Below, one piece after another: positions 52,812 to 64,000 of a stretch of 64,000 nucleotides of DNA. Location: positions 2,973,403 to 3,037,402 of the forward strand of contig CM074814.1 of assembly GCA_037447605.1 (NCBI GenBank), given 5' to 3'. The notes below the pieces were generated by a model. The model was not told where the DNA came from and searched no databases. It saw only the letters and a list, made by a program, of their open reading frames with translations. Each line of letters opens with the position of its first letter. Within the stretch, counting starts at the first letter, position 1. The translations under genes and the position numbers were made by a program. This stretch comes from Zygnema circumcarinatum. Its lineage: Eukaryota; Streptophyta; Zygnematophyceae; Zygnematales; Zygnemataceae.

Positions 52812-53027
52812 GTACCGGCCTCGGATTGGTCATCTCCAAGCAGGTGAGCAAGGGCTGCGCTCACCTCTTGCTCTCTCTTTGCAAAGGCTGCGACCGGCTG
52901 TTGAATTTCAACGCTTTCTAGAACAGAAATTTTTGAAAAACTGCTGCCGGTTGCCGCGGTGGGCCGTGCAGCTCGTGGAACACTTGGGCGGCGAAATGTG
53001 GGTGGAGAGCGAAGGGAGCGGCTGCGG
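52812..53027 (+). pseudogene. Orphan exons of a histidine-kinase ATPase domain
   Basis: Exon 52812-52843 encodes (G)TGLGLVISKQ, the G2 box of a histidine-kinase ATPase domain, between good splice sites. Exon 52972-53027 encodes LVEHLGGEMWVESEGSGCG, the segment that follows in such kinases, and ends at GG|GTAAAC. No phosphoacceptor, N or G1 box exons are found in the 1.1 kb upstream, which is repeats. Downstream come minisatellites and the assembly gap. The plus-strand reading frame is kept, so it could be part of a real gene whose other exons lie far away or in the gap. More likely it is a broken copy. Confidence 0.65.
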
Positions 53028-53113
53028 GTAAACTTTCGGGTTTTTAGGGTTTTTAGGGGTTTTTAGGGTTTTAAGAGTTTTTAGGGTTTTTAGGGTTTTT
53101 AGGGTTTTTAGGG
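53028..53113 (+). repeat. Telomere-like TTTTTAGGG array
   Basis: About eight units, mostly GGGTTTTTA with one GGGGTTTTTA and one TTTTAAGAG variant, directly follow the kinase exon's donor site. Confidence 0.9.
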
Positions 53114-53443
53114 TGAGCCACGAGCCAAAAGCCACGAGCCACGAGCCATAGCCACGAGCCACGAGCCATGAGCCACGAGCCACGAGCCATGAGCCACGAG
53201 CCACGAGCCACGAGCCATAACTACGAGCCACAAGCCACGAGCCACAAGCCATAGCCACGAGCCACGAGCCGCGAGCCACGACCCACGAGCGACGAGCCAT
53301 AGCCATGAGCCGCGAGCCATGAGCCACGAGCCACAAGCCACGAGCCACGAACCACAAGCCATAGCCACAAGCCACGAGCCACGAGCCATAGCCACAAGCC
53401 AAGAGCCATAGCCACAAGCCACAAGCCAAAAGCCACGAGTCAC
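53114..53443 (+). repeat. CCACGAG minisatellite
   Basis: Seven-base units CCACGAG with variants CCATGAG, CCATAG and CCACAAG run up to the assembly gap, which may have been caused by this array. Confidence 0.9.
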
Positions 53444-53453
53444 NNNNNNNNNN
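53444..53453. other. Assembly gap (10 N)
   Basis: Ten unknown bases. The size is likely a placeholder. Sequence on the two sides may not be adjacent in the genome. Confidence 0.98.
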
Positions 53454-56315
53454 TGCGTCAAGTGGTGCCTCAAATCACCACTCACAAGCCTGGACAGGCT
53501 GAGTTCTTTTTCCACTTCAGGAATGGCTTGAAGCCACACTTGAGGAAGCAGCTAAGGACTAACCCACGGACTCTGAAACCGTGGGACCCCGCTGACTCTG
53601 AGCTGTACTTTGATGCAGCCATTCAGTTGGACACCGCCCCTGCAGGCGATGCAGGCCCTTCCCGACCCCAGCAGAGGTCGGGCGACGTGACAGGGTCGTG
53701 GAAGGCGGGACCTTCAGCTCCTGCCAAGATGGCAAGAAAGAACAAGCGGAAGCAGCCGGAAGCGACTGCCCGCCCAGCCACTGCAAGGCCGCAGAAGTTG
53801 ACTCCAGAGGAAATGGAGAAGATGCAGCGGGAGAACAAGTGTTTCCGCTGCCGCAAGGAGGGGCACAAGGCCCGGGATTGCCCTCTGAACGCCAAGGACA
53901 GGAAGGGCAAGGGGCCGGAAAACCCCAACCCACCAGCAGCTTAGGGGTCGTTGCTGGTGGACATGCTAGGTTAGGAGAAGGGATGGAGACTGCCGCCAGG
54001 ACTAGGGGACATTTGTTTCTTAGGACCTTGGACATTCTTAAATTGATCGGCAGACCTTTGGAAATGCGCGATCTCTTTGTGTGTGATGCACCCCCTGTTT
54101 CCATTTCCCTCTCCCCTGCCACTGTAGTGACTCCTTCTGGGTTTATGGATGTAGTGATGAATGGTGATTGGCATGTCTTTATCCTCAATGTTATGGGCGA
54201 TGATGTTCTCATGCAATGTGCCATGGATGCTCTGCATGTCATGGGAAACACCTCCCATGTCCTTGGGCTGCATGTGCTGGTTCCTCAGCACATGGCAGTT
54301 CGCACTTTTCCCAACGCCAATTGGCGGTTGGTGAAACAGTCGAGGAAAGGGCACAAGTTGGTGCAAGAGATGGAAGGATCCACCAGCTTGCTGGTTGGAT
54401 CACCCTACACATTGGTGTGGAGGACGGCTCGTCCTCAACCCTCGCATATAGTGCGATCCATGTTCCATCTCGCCTATCGTGCCATGACCTTCACCGAGTC
54501 AGCCAATGGCCACCCAGCAGTTATACTGCTAGATACTGGGGCAGATGCTAACTTTGTTAGTTCTGCATTCACCCAGAGATTTGGGTTGACCTCAGATCCC
54601 CATTCAGAAAGTGTTACTTTTGGGGATGGACGCAAGGGCCAGATCTCTGGTAGCGTCACACTCAAGATCAAGCTCCAATCCTACTCCGGGGCAGTCAAGT
54701 GTCTTCTGACTCATCTGGCCCTTGGAACTGATGTTATTTTGGGGAGTGCTTGGTTAACTGAGGTCAAGGCCCAATTGGACTTTTCCGTCCCACATTGCAT
54801 TCTGCACAGTGGTGCCAGGCGGATTACCCTGCACCCTGGCAGCTCCACATCCTCTGCTATCAAGCAGCCTGTTACTCCTTATCTCTGCTCGGCCATGCAA
54901 TTGGCCAAAGCTGTTAAGGAGGGTTGCACCTTGTTCATGGTGCATGTTATGACAGCCACTGAGGATGTTCATGACGAAGATCAGGAGTGGCAGATCACAT
55001 CTACTGACGTGCTCTCCACTGTTCCCTCCCAGTTCCAACCTCTGTTGGATGAATTCAGGGATGTCTTCCCTGATGACCTTCCAAGAGGGTTGCCCCCATC
55101 GAGGAGGGTGGGGCACTGGCGTCCCTCTGTGGCCTTTGAGCAAAAGCACGCCTTGGCTGACGATCCTATGCTCGGTTAAGTCGAAAAGAAACCAAGGAGA
55201 TGCGAAAGCAGTTGGCAACTTTACGTGACAAGGGCTGGATAGAACCCAGTCAGAGCCCCTTTGGGGCGCCCATCTTGTTCGTTGGGAAGAAAGATGGTTC
55301 TTTGAGGATGTGCATTGATTGCTCAGCGCGCTCAGCAAGATCACCGTAAAGAACGTTTTGCTTTACCGCGTATTGATGATCACGATTGGATCGTCTTCCG
55401 CGGCGCCAAAGTGTTTACATCACTTGATCTTGCTCAGGGGTACCATCAGATCCGCGTCACAGAAGCTGATGTGCCAAAAACTGCGTTCCGGACGCCGATT
55501 GGTCATTTTCAATATAAAGTGTTGCCCTTTGGATTGACTAATGCTCCGGCCACTTTCCGAGCTGTGATGAGCGAGATGTTCATGCGGCATGAAGCGAAGT
55601 TTGTTTTAGTTTTACCTCGATGATATCAATATTACGGTAAAGGCGAGAGGAACATCTTGAACCGCGTTCGGAAAGTGTTTGAGACCCTGAGGAAACACCA
55701 GTTTTATGCCAAGAGGAAGAAGTGTCACTTCATGCAGCGTGAGTTGCTTTATCTTGGGCATATTCTGAATGATCAAGGCCTTTGGCCAGATCCTGCCAAA
55801 GTCTCTGCGGTAGAAACTTGGGCAGCACCGACTGACTTACATCAGTTGCGATCATTTTTGGGATTTGCGAATTATTTTCGTAAATTCATCCAAGGATTTA
55901 GTAAATTGGTTACTCCCTTGACTAATTTGACACGTTCCGGTGTCCCCTTTGCATGGACCCCTGAATGTCAGGAAGCATTCGAGGGCGTGCGCCATGCCCT
56001 TGTTACGCGCCCAGCGCTAGTTTAGCGGACTACGTCCAAGCCTGTATAGAGTGGTTTGTGATGCCTGGGATTAGCCTTGGGTGCCGCGTCTTGTTTTAAA
56101 GGATAGTCAACCTGCAGTATGAAAGTAAAATGAATCGGCCCAGCGGCATAACTATTACCTGTGAAACGGGAACTGCTACGGTAGTCCACGCCGAGGACAT
56201 GGCGGTGCTATTTGGAAGGCAGCGTCCACGCTGGTCATGACCACCGCCCGTTGGCGTTCCTCTCAGCCGCGGACCACTGTGTCTGGCCGAGCACAGTGCG
56301 AGTTCCTCACATTAG
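53454..56315 (+). mobile_element. Ty3/gypsy-type retrotransposon gag-pol, decayed and truncated
   Basis: A Gag end with the zinc knuckle CFRCRKEGHKARDCP ends in a stop near 53944. It is followed in another frame by an aspartic protease (VILLDTGADANFVS, near 54520). Reverse transcriptase follows with several frame breaks from 55190: LRMCIDC, FTSLDLAQGYHQIR, FGLTNAPATF, the catalytic Tyr-x-Asp-Asp box shifted by one base near 55615, GHILNDQG and LRSFLGFANYFRKFI. Decayed RNase H traces continue to about 56270. The order protease-RT-RNase H marks Ty3/gypsy. The 5' end is lost at the gap, and the 3' end is cut by the copia element at 56316. It cannot be active. Confidence 0.88.
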
Positions 56316-57308
56316 TGTTGGTGTATGATAGTTAGGCATTGTATGGCACACACTAACTTGTTGTGGTACTTCGGTTGTAGAACATGAGATCACGCTAGAA
56401 GTAGTGCTCTTAGATTTAGGAATAATGATTTATACGACTCAGGTGAGATGCTTGGCAGTCGCAGCGAATGCGAACAAAGCGGCCGGCGTGATTGGGCCTT
56501 GACAGCCCGACACATGTCTTGGCGGAGAAACAGGGCCAGCGCAACTTTGATGAATGGCCTTGGTAGCGAAAGCAGCGAGGCGCAAAAGTTCTTGGCCTTG
56601 AGCTTGACATAGAAGATATTTGGCCGGCCCGAGGAGCGAGATGCGCCCGTGGACCACTGCGCAATGTGGGTCGCGAGTTGAGTGTCTGCGGCGAGGTGTG
56701 GTGAGCCGAAGCGGGAAGAGGCGGGCTGGCGAAAGCGGCCCAGCTAATGCTGCCAGGGCCGGGTGTGCGAGCGACAGAACCAGGTGGCGCTGCGTGGGTT
56801 CACGAGGCGATAGCGGTCGTGATCTGAGAATGCGCCCACCGGACTCGGTGCATGGGTTTGCAATGGCGGTAGCGGCGTGACATGTGTGTCACGTCCCGCG
56901 GACACTCATATTATACTGAATGCATAGTTTTGTATGGGAAGTAACCCACCCACACTACTTTGTCATAGTCTGGGTCTTGATGCATTGCTGCTCGTCTTTT
57001 GCTAGGCTGCACACTTGTGTACCATTGAGGTAGTGAGTGAAAGGGACCTTTTGAAGTAGTGGGAGAGCTTCATTGTGGAAAACCGGTTTATTATAAGGAG
57101 TTTTAGAAGTGAGCTTTCTCACTTTTACTCTCTCATTGTGATTTCGGCTGACTGCTTGTCTTGCTTCATTACATTTGTTATGGGCGATGAGTGAAGTAAG
57201 ATAGAGCTTTGAGTGTTTGAATGTCTTCATCCATTAGAACTCAAAGTTCAATGGAGAAAACACCCAAGGTAGGCGCCCGGAGGTGGGAGCAAACCCACAG
57301 CTTCAACA
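56316..57308 (+). repeat. 5' LTR of the copia element
   Basis: Starts TGTTGGTGTATGATAG and ends CTTCAACA. It aligns along its length with 61625-62580 with many differences, so the insertion is old. Confidence 0.85.
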
Positions 57309-57310
57309 AG

Positions 57311-57323
57311 TGGTATCGAGCCC
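57311..57323 (+). other. Primer binding site of the copia element
   Basis: TGGTATCGAGCCC lies two bases after the 5' LTR. Plant copia elements use TGGTATCAGAGC, the complement of the initiator methionine tRNA 3' end; here one or two bases have been lost. Confidence 0.7.
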
Positions 57324-60300
57324 AAGGTGGCGAGGAAGACCCGCGCGTGAAGTCCGGCACATCCGGCGTTGTCGTTGGACTACAAAGGGTGGAGATGGCC
57401 CGGTACGGTTCCCTTGCTGCGTGGGCAAGGGGAATTTTGTTGGGGAATGCGTTGGCGGCACCATCAAGGCACGGTGGAAGCCGGGAGGCTTACGGCAGGC
57501 GGCGGTGAGATTGACACGGCTCGCGGATGGAGGACCAAGGACAACAAGGCCCTCACCCGAGATCGTCATGGCGTGAGGAAGTCCCTCTTCCATCTTTGTA
57601 TGACCTTAAGACTTCACATGCTATGTGGAGATGCTTAGAAGAGATGTATGATGTAAAAAGGATAAACGTAGCGATAGTCATGCAGCTTGGGAAAATGAAG
57701 ATGTCTCAGAGAGAAGGCGAGTGAATATATGGTCCAAATTTGATACTCTATTGGAGAGATTTATATAGCCTTGTACAAAAACGGTTAGAGGGAGACCATA
57801 AAATCAGCCAGTTTCTAGGGGGACTGCCTGGCCGATTTGATGTAGCAGTTGCAGCTCTTAGGACTGTTCTAACGAACACCGTGATGACCCTTGAGCAAGT
57901 GAAACGGAGGATCAAGGAGGAGATCACTGTCCAAGACGTTGGAGCACGAGGAAGGTGTTGGTATTTGCACTCCGCGACAAGTTGAAGAAGGAGGTGCACG
58001 AGGAAACGGAGCAAGTGAGGCATACGCGGGGCGTGTTACCGTCGCGGCAAGGCAGACCACTTCTCGGCAGCTACAAAACAAGAACACCCAGGTCGAGGTG
58101 GAGAACATCGTCATCCCGTCAAGAAGGATTCAAGGGAATCTGCTTTAAATGCAAGAAGCGAGGCCACAAAACCTGGTGCGAGTGGCCCGGTGGAAACCCG
58201 AATCTCATGTGGCCCGGAACATTCGATTTTGTTGAGAAAGATCAGGTTGCGGATCTATGACGGCCATGGTGATCGACTACGGCGCTTCCACGCGCAGCAT
58301 GTGTGGCGACATGGCGATATTCTCTCTGGCCCGGACACCTTGGAAGGACGGATCATTCACTGCGGCAGCGGAGAGTGGCGATTACAAAAGGAGGTGTAGT
58401 AAAGATGATCGGAGAGCGGCTCTATCATCTGAAGAAGAAAGAAGAAGCGGTTGTGCATGCGGTGGCGTGCTAATACTCGACTGAAAGCGAACTTCATGTC
58501 TGGTAGTCAAGTATGTAAGAGGGGTACAGAAGTCACCTTTACAAGGAGAATCTGTGTAGCTACTCACCTATGAGTGAGGCGGTTGTTTGAGGGTATGAAG
58601 GGAGGCTGTATTACCTTCATTATAGGAGAGAAGAAGATGAGGGTGTGATGGCTGTAACTGAGGGTGCAGTAAATCTTTGGCATCGTAGACTTGGTCATCT
58701 AAACCATAGGGGACTGCAACAGCTTGCTGCAAAGGGGCTGGTCCGCGGGTTAGACGTTGACGTAGTTGAGAAGGAGCTAGGCTGCGAAAGAGTGTGTAGA
58801 GGGAAAGGCGCCACGGAGACCTTTCTCGAGGTGTGGAGAGGAGTCATTTCACGCGCAAGAGAAACTGGAATTGGTTCAGACCGATTTGTGTGGACCCGTG
58901 ACACCGGCAACGAGCGGAGGAGCTCGCTACTTCATCACCTTCCTCGGCGATTTTACGAGGAAAATTTAGATGAAAAATTCTCGAGTACAATCACGAAGCT
59001 TTGGGCGTTCGAGATTGGCAGAACTCAGATGGGCGAGAAACGACCGAGGCCCGCGAAGACAACTGGCGGCTCGGACAACAATTCGTCGAAGAGTTGGCGG
59101 GTACTTGAAGGAAGCTCATGGAATAAGGCATGAATTTTGCAGCTCTACTCCCCTCAAAGTAATGGAATGTGAGAGGGTCAATAAAATGTGGGGACATAGC
59201 GCGGACCATGGCGATGAATTCCCCTTCCGGCATCCTTTTAGGGGCGGTGATGACGCAACTTGCCTTAGAAATAGATGCCCATCTTCTATGCTTAAGGATC
59301 AGGTTCCTGAAGAGGTGTGGAGTGGGAGGAAACCCACGGTGTCCCACCTGAAGACCTTTGGAGCGCGCTACTGGTCGACAGTGCCGAAAGCGAGGCAGAA
59401 GAGAAAGTTCGACCCCCGAGCCGTGGAAGGGTACCTTCTCGGCTACAACATGGGCCGGTCGCGCACCTAGGGTGTAGAACCCTCGAGGAAACAAACAAAG
59501 TGCGAGCTCGAGAGGCGTTACGGTGTGGGCAAGGAAAGGCGGTGACTAGAAGGCTAGAGGTGAGACCCGCACCCCAAAGGCCGAGGTTACTTGGAAATTG
59601 TATGCGAGGATGCTTAGGAGACCAGCGAAAAGCATGGGCGCCTCTCGGGTCCAGCTGAAGGAAGATCGTACGCGGGAAAGCGAGGGAGGCGAGCGGGAGG
59701 CTAGCGAGCGTGGAGGCGGCCCGTGGGAGTTGAACCCGAGGCATAGCGGAGCCGCAGCAGCCGGCGGAAGCGAGCACCACTACACACTCACCGTCGGCGA
59801 GGAGAACTTCGGCAGCGTACCTTTGCCGTAGGCGGAGTGGGGATTTGGAGGCGGGCGAGAGAGAGGCTATGTTGGCCGACATGCCTCCCGGGTTTGTCCG
59901 AGGATTTTCTTCAACATGAGGCCACGGGAGGCGCCAAGGACCTGGGAGGAGCACCCGTGTGTGAGGAAGGCACGATCACTACAGCCCTCCGCGGACAAAC
60001 CTAGTACAGGAAAAAGGCCCACCAGACCCACCGGACCCGCCGGGACCGGCCACCGTTTCCATGATAACCGAACCGCAAACCTTTGAGGAAGCCTGCAGCG
60101 AGGTCGATGGAAAGTAGCGAAAGCGGCAATAAGCGTGAGTGGGGCCGATTCACGGAGAAGCGGCATGGCGACTTGAGGCTGCCGAGGAAGGAGCCATTGG
60201 ATACAGGAAGTGGGTGTTCAAGGTGAAGCGAAAGGCGGACGGGAGTGTCGACCGATACAAGGCGCGGCTGGTGGCGAAGGGCTTCAGCCAGGCGTACGGA

Positions 60301-61624
60301 ATCGACTACACGGAGACCTTCGCCCCCGTGGTGAAGTTCAACTCCCTCCGTGCCTAATATGATTGCGGCGGGGATGCGATTACATGACTCGATATCAAGA
60401 GCTGCGTTTACCTGCGGAGATCTCGGCGGGGGTCTACGCCCGGTAACGACCGAAGGAAAAGTTGACTCCCCGGGCGAGAGCATCTCGTTTATCGTCTTGT
60501 ATGAAGAATGCAGCGCGAATTTGAAAGCAGGCGCCGAGATTTGAATGCGAGAAAATTGGTAACTCACCAGGAAGTATAGCAGTTCGCCTTGATGCAAGGC
60601 GGATCATTCCGATGCACCGACCAAGAAGCGGATCTCATATGCGTTGGGATCGTGGACGACCTCATAATGGTGACAGCCTCTCATTGGAGAATCAATGATT
60701 TAGGCGGCTTTTGAGCTAACTTCCAAAATCGCCGGATCCTAGGGTATGATATCTAGGAATCTCGATTGAAGAGGCAGGCCCGCGGTAGCTTATTTCTTTA
60801 GCCGAGGAAAAATGCGCGCGCGAGATATACTTACCCGGGTTCAAAATGGAGAGTCACGTCCTTGTTGGTCAGATGGAGATGAATGCGATTATTAATGATG
60901 CGGCGGCCGGATCGCGGTCTCGAGAGAATGTCACGAATTATACGTCTGGTCGGCAATGTCAGGAGTTTAATGTATCGATGATAGGTACTAGATCTGACTT
61001 GTAGCGAGTGAGCTTCCGGCAAATGCGGTTCATGGAGAATCGGTCACTGAACATTGGAGGCCGTGCGGCGGATTTCGGTCGTGAAAGGACCTTGGATTAC
61101 GGTCTCCGGATTTGAATGGGGAGCCCAGCAGTGATGCGGGTACACGGCTACGATTGGGAGGTGATGTGGACGCGTCACGATCGGCGGAAATCGAGATTTG
61201 TGTTCTGAGCGGAGGGTAGCGATCTCATGAGTCCGAAGTTACAAGACCGGTGAAGCATTTGTAGAGCACCGAAGGAGAGTACATGGGGCGTGCCATGCGG
61301 CGAAGGAGGGATGGTTCCAACATTTCTTTTTGATGAATGCCAGCAACCACAAGGCACATTGACTCTTTTACGGACATGCCCGGTCATCTATAGCCCTCAT
61401 GGAGAACCTGTGTTTCATAAAGAGAACCAAGCACATTGGTGCAATATCATTATGTCGCGAGAGTTGGTAGAAGGAAAGGATGAGTAAGTGAAATTTGAAG
61501 TTTTAGCGGAACAAAAGAAGCGGGCTGAGACATGTTGACCAAAATTGGTGAGGAGACACTTCACTAGTGAGCAATGATTGATTGGGGGCAGGGCCATGAG
61601 GCCAAGTCCCAAGAGGATTGTTAG

Positions 61625-62580
61625 TGTTAGTGTATGATAGTTGGATACATTGTATGGCACACACTAACTTGTTGTAATTTTCGGTTTGTAGAACATGAGA
61701 TCACGCTAGAAGCGTGAGTGCTCTTAGATTTAGGAATAATGATTACGCTACCGGCTTCGAGGTGAGTCTTGCCCGCGAAGTCTGTAGTCTGAGCAGCTGA
61801 TTGGGCCTTGGCCGGCCCGACACGTAATCTTGGCGGAGAGCGGACTGCTTTGATTAATTAAGCGTGGCAAGCTTATGAGCGCCAAATTACTTGGCCTTGA
61901 AGCGACATAGAAATATTTGTGACGGAATCGCCCGCGTGGACCACTTTCGCAATGTGGGTCCTTGAGTTGATGTCTGACTGAGGTGTCGTGACGAGGCGCT
62001 AGAGGCTGGCAGCAGTAGCTATGCCGGGCCAGTGTCTGGCCGCGACAAGAACTAGATGCGGCCGGCCCAGTAGGTTCTGAGGCAACTAGCGGTCAGCCCA
62101 TTCTGAAGTCGCCCTCGGACCGGTGCATGGGTTTTGCAATGGCGGGCGCGGCGTGACATGTGTGTCCGTCGGGCCTCATAATATAGTCACATAGTTTTTA
62201 TTATGGAAGTAACCACCCACTACTTTGTCATAGTCTCAGGTCTTATGCATTGCACACTTTCAGTCTTTGCCTGACTGCCTACACTTATTAATGCGTGAGG
62301 TAGTGAGTGAGAGGGACCTTGAAGTAGTGGAGAACTTCATTGTGGGAAGAGCAGTTTTTATTATAAGGAGTTTTATGGCCGTGAGCTTTCTCCTACTTAC
62401 TCTCTCTCATTGTGATTTATTTGTGCTTGTCTTGTAGCTTCGTGCATTTGTTATAGGCTGATGGTGAAGTAAAATAGAGCTTTGAGTGTTTGAATGTCTT
62501 CATCCGTGGGAACTCAAGTTCCAATGGAGGGCGACACCCAAGGTGGCGCCGGAAGTGGGGAGCAAACCCCTGCTTCAACA
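61625..62580 (+). repeat. 3' LTR of the copia element
   Basis: Starts TGTTAGTGTATGATAG and ends GCTTCAACA, with a purine-rich segment just upstream (near 61590-61620). It directly abuts an inverted copia pol fragment. Confidence 0.85.
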
Positions 62581-63904
62581 GCCCCCTCTCGTACCTGATC
62601 CCATAATCAAGCGTCCCTCTCACATATCTGAATATCCTCTTCACGGCCTCCCAATGCTCGAGGCCCGGATTCTCCATGAATCGGGTGGCCGAGCTCACTG
62701 CTTTCGCCAGGTCCGGACGCGTTCCAATCATCAGGTACATCAGACTCCCAATCGCAGACCTGTAAGGCACTCCGAACATCTTCTGCGCCTCTGCTGCACT
62801 CGAAGGTGACATCTCCTTCGACAATCTAGCACCTATCTCCATCGGGCTGGAGCACGGCCTAGAATCCTCCATATGGAACCGGGCAAGAACATCTGATGCA
62901 TACTTCTTCTGACACAAGAATAAGCTGCCATCTTGCCCCCTCTTCAGCTGCATCCCAAGCAGATACTGCGCCTCCCCCAAATCTGACATCTTGAAATTTG
63001 CTTGAAGCAACTCTTTCAAGGAACTGATTCTTTCAAGCGAGAGGCTCACCATTATGAGATCGTCAACGTAGATCCCGACGAACATGATGTCCGCCCCCTC
63101 TCCTTGACGGTACACGGAATGATCTGTTTCGAATCGGTCGAAACCATTCCTCCTCAGAAGATCATCTATCTTCTCGTACCACACTCTGGGCGCCTGCTTC
63201 AAACCATATAGGCTCTTCACTAGTCGACAGACTAGGTGTTCCTTTCCTGGGACCACCTTCCCCTCCGGCTGCTCCATATAGATCTCTTCCGTTAGATCTC
63301 CGTACATGAATGCCGTCTTGATGTCCAACTGATGGACATGCATTCCTTCAGCCGCTGCGATGGAAATCAAGGCTCTCAAGGAGTTGAACTTTACCACCGG
63401 AGCGAAACTCTCCACGAAGTCAACTCCATACTTCTGGGCGTATCCCTTCGCCACTAGCCGCGCCTTGTATCTGTCCATGCTTCCGTCTGCCTTCCTCTTG
63501 ACTTTGAAGACCCATTTGCAGCCAATAGCTCGCCTCCCTTGAGGCAGCTTCTCCAACCTCCACGTGCCGTTCTCTCTCAAGCTGTCCCACTCGCTATCGA
63601 TCGCCACCCGCCATTTGTCGCCATCGACTCCATCGTGCGCTTCCTCAAAGGTCTGTGGTTCCGTGATCATAAAGCAATGGGCAACTCCACAATTCGGTGA
63701 ATGCGAAGGCACTCTTTCATGGATAAGGTTGTTCTCGGGCGAATACCGATTGGTAGCCTCACGTCGATTATGTCGAACCTCCTTGGCGCTTGATCCTCTC
63801 GGATAGAAGTAGAGTCCGGGTACAAAACCTGGAGGCATGTTAGCTAACATAGCCTCTCTCTCGGCCGCTTCAAGGTCCTCAGACTCTTGCGTGTGCAGCG
63901 GCAC
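62581..63904 (-). mobile_element. Inverted Ty1/copia pol fragment, nearly open reading frame
   Basis: On the minus strand about 440 codons are free of stops and encode copia reverse transcriptase: [66 protein letters not shown], the catalytic box in FVGIYVDDLIM, LGEAQYLLGMQL and the start of RNase H (IGSLMYLMIGTRPDLAKAVS). It belongs to the same family as the element at 56316-62580 but is far less decayed, so it is younger. It breaks off in RNase H exactly at the end of the neighbouring LTR, and upstream of 63904 it is joined to a telomere-like array. Gag and integrase are missing. Confidence 0.9.
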
Positions 63905-63914
63905 ACGGGGGGCT

Positions 63915-64000
63915 TTTAGGGTTTTTAGGGTTTTTAGGGTTTTTAGGGTTTTTAGGGTTTTTAGGGTTTTTAGGGTTTTTAGGGTTGTTAGGGTTGTTAG
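63915..64000 (+). repeat. TTTTTAGGG array at the right end of the window
   Basis: About nine units of TTTTTAGGG, the last two as TTGTTAGGG. The array is joined directly to the retrotransposon fragment. Whether it is a chromosome end or an interstitial array cannot be told from this window. Confidence 0.9.

Larger units (their letters stand above)
56316..62580 (+). mobile_element. Ty1/copia-type LTR retrotransposon, complete outline, heavily decayed
   Basis: Two direct LTRs (56316-57308 and 61625-62580) bound an interior with, in order: Gag with a CFKCKKRGHKTWC knuckle (near 58140), a protease relic (DYGAS, near 58270), the pre-integrase LWHRRLGHLNHRGLQQLAAK (58674), integrase relics with SHLKTFGARYW (59343), and reverse transcriptase ([24 protein letters not shown], 60210-60355). 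Integrase before RT marks Ty1/copia. Stops and frame breaks are frequent. The left flank (ATTAG) and right flank (GCCCC) differ, so no target duplication is visible and one side has been rearranged. Confidence 0.88.

Noticed and set aside
53114-53443. Regular repeats that might suggest a CRISPR array.
   Set aside because: There are no spacers. The seven-base units are contiguous, and the window is eukaryotic.

Overview
The window is nuclear DNA of a photosynthetic eukaryote, most likely a streptophyte (charophyte-grade) green alga. Genes are split by many GT-AG introns. A nuclear gene with a transit peptide encodes photosystem I subunit PsaH of the land-plant type, and plant-type LTR retrotransposons with a tRNA-iMet-like primer site are present. 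The lineage is inferred from PsaH and general gene style; the species cannot be read from the sequence. All exon models below come from reading splice sites and frame by eye.

Layout. 1-211: possible tail of a gene. 1546-3199: a non-coding foldback DNA transposon built of nested palindromes. 4106-6573 (+): two-domain GT77-like glycosyltransferase. 7195-9759 (-): unrecognised protein with a DnaJ-like CxxC zinc motif. About 10.9-11.7 kb (-): small unrecognised gene. 13392-14301 (-): psaH. 15455-19293 (-): ARP3, the Arp2/3 complex subunit, with a bacterial/viral-type UvrD helicase fragment in intron 1. 19549-22929 (+): R3HCC1L-like protein, divergent from ARP3. 23729-28227 (+): spermidine synthase. 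28.8-29.65 kb: array of self-complementary repeats. 30492-34556 (+): plant-type 2OG-oxygenase-like protein. About 35.1-38.86 kb (+): zinc-ribbon nuclear-type protein. 40850-44412 (+): DP, the E2F partner. 45433-51709 (+): NRAMP metal transporter. 52.8-53.03 kb: two orphan exons of a histidine-kinase ATPase domain, followed by telomere-like and CCACGAG minisatellites and a 10-base assembly gap. 53454-63904: decayed Ty3/gypsy pol cut off by a Ty1/copia element with both LTRs, then an inverted copia pol fragment. The window ends in a TTTTTAGGG array.

The genes are unrelated housekeeping genes and do not form a pathway or cluster. The unusual content is non-coding: nested palindromes, self-complementary repeats, a dispersed 175-bp repeat, recurrent GTACGG clusters, short TTTTTAGGG arrays in and near genes, and the intronic helicase fragment.
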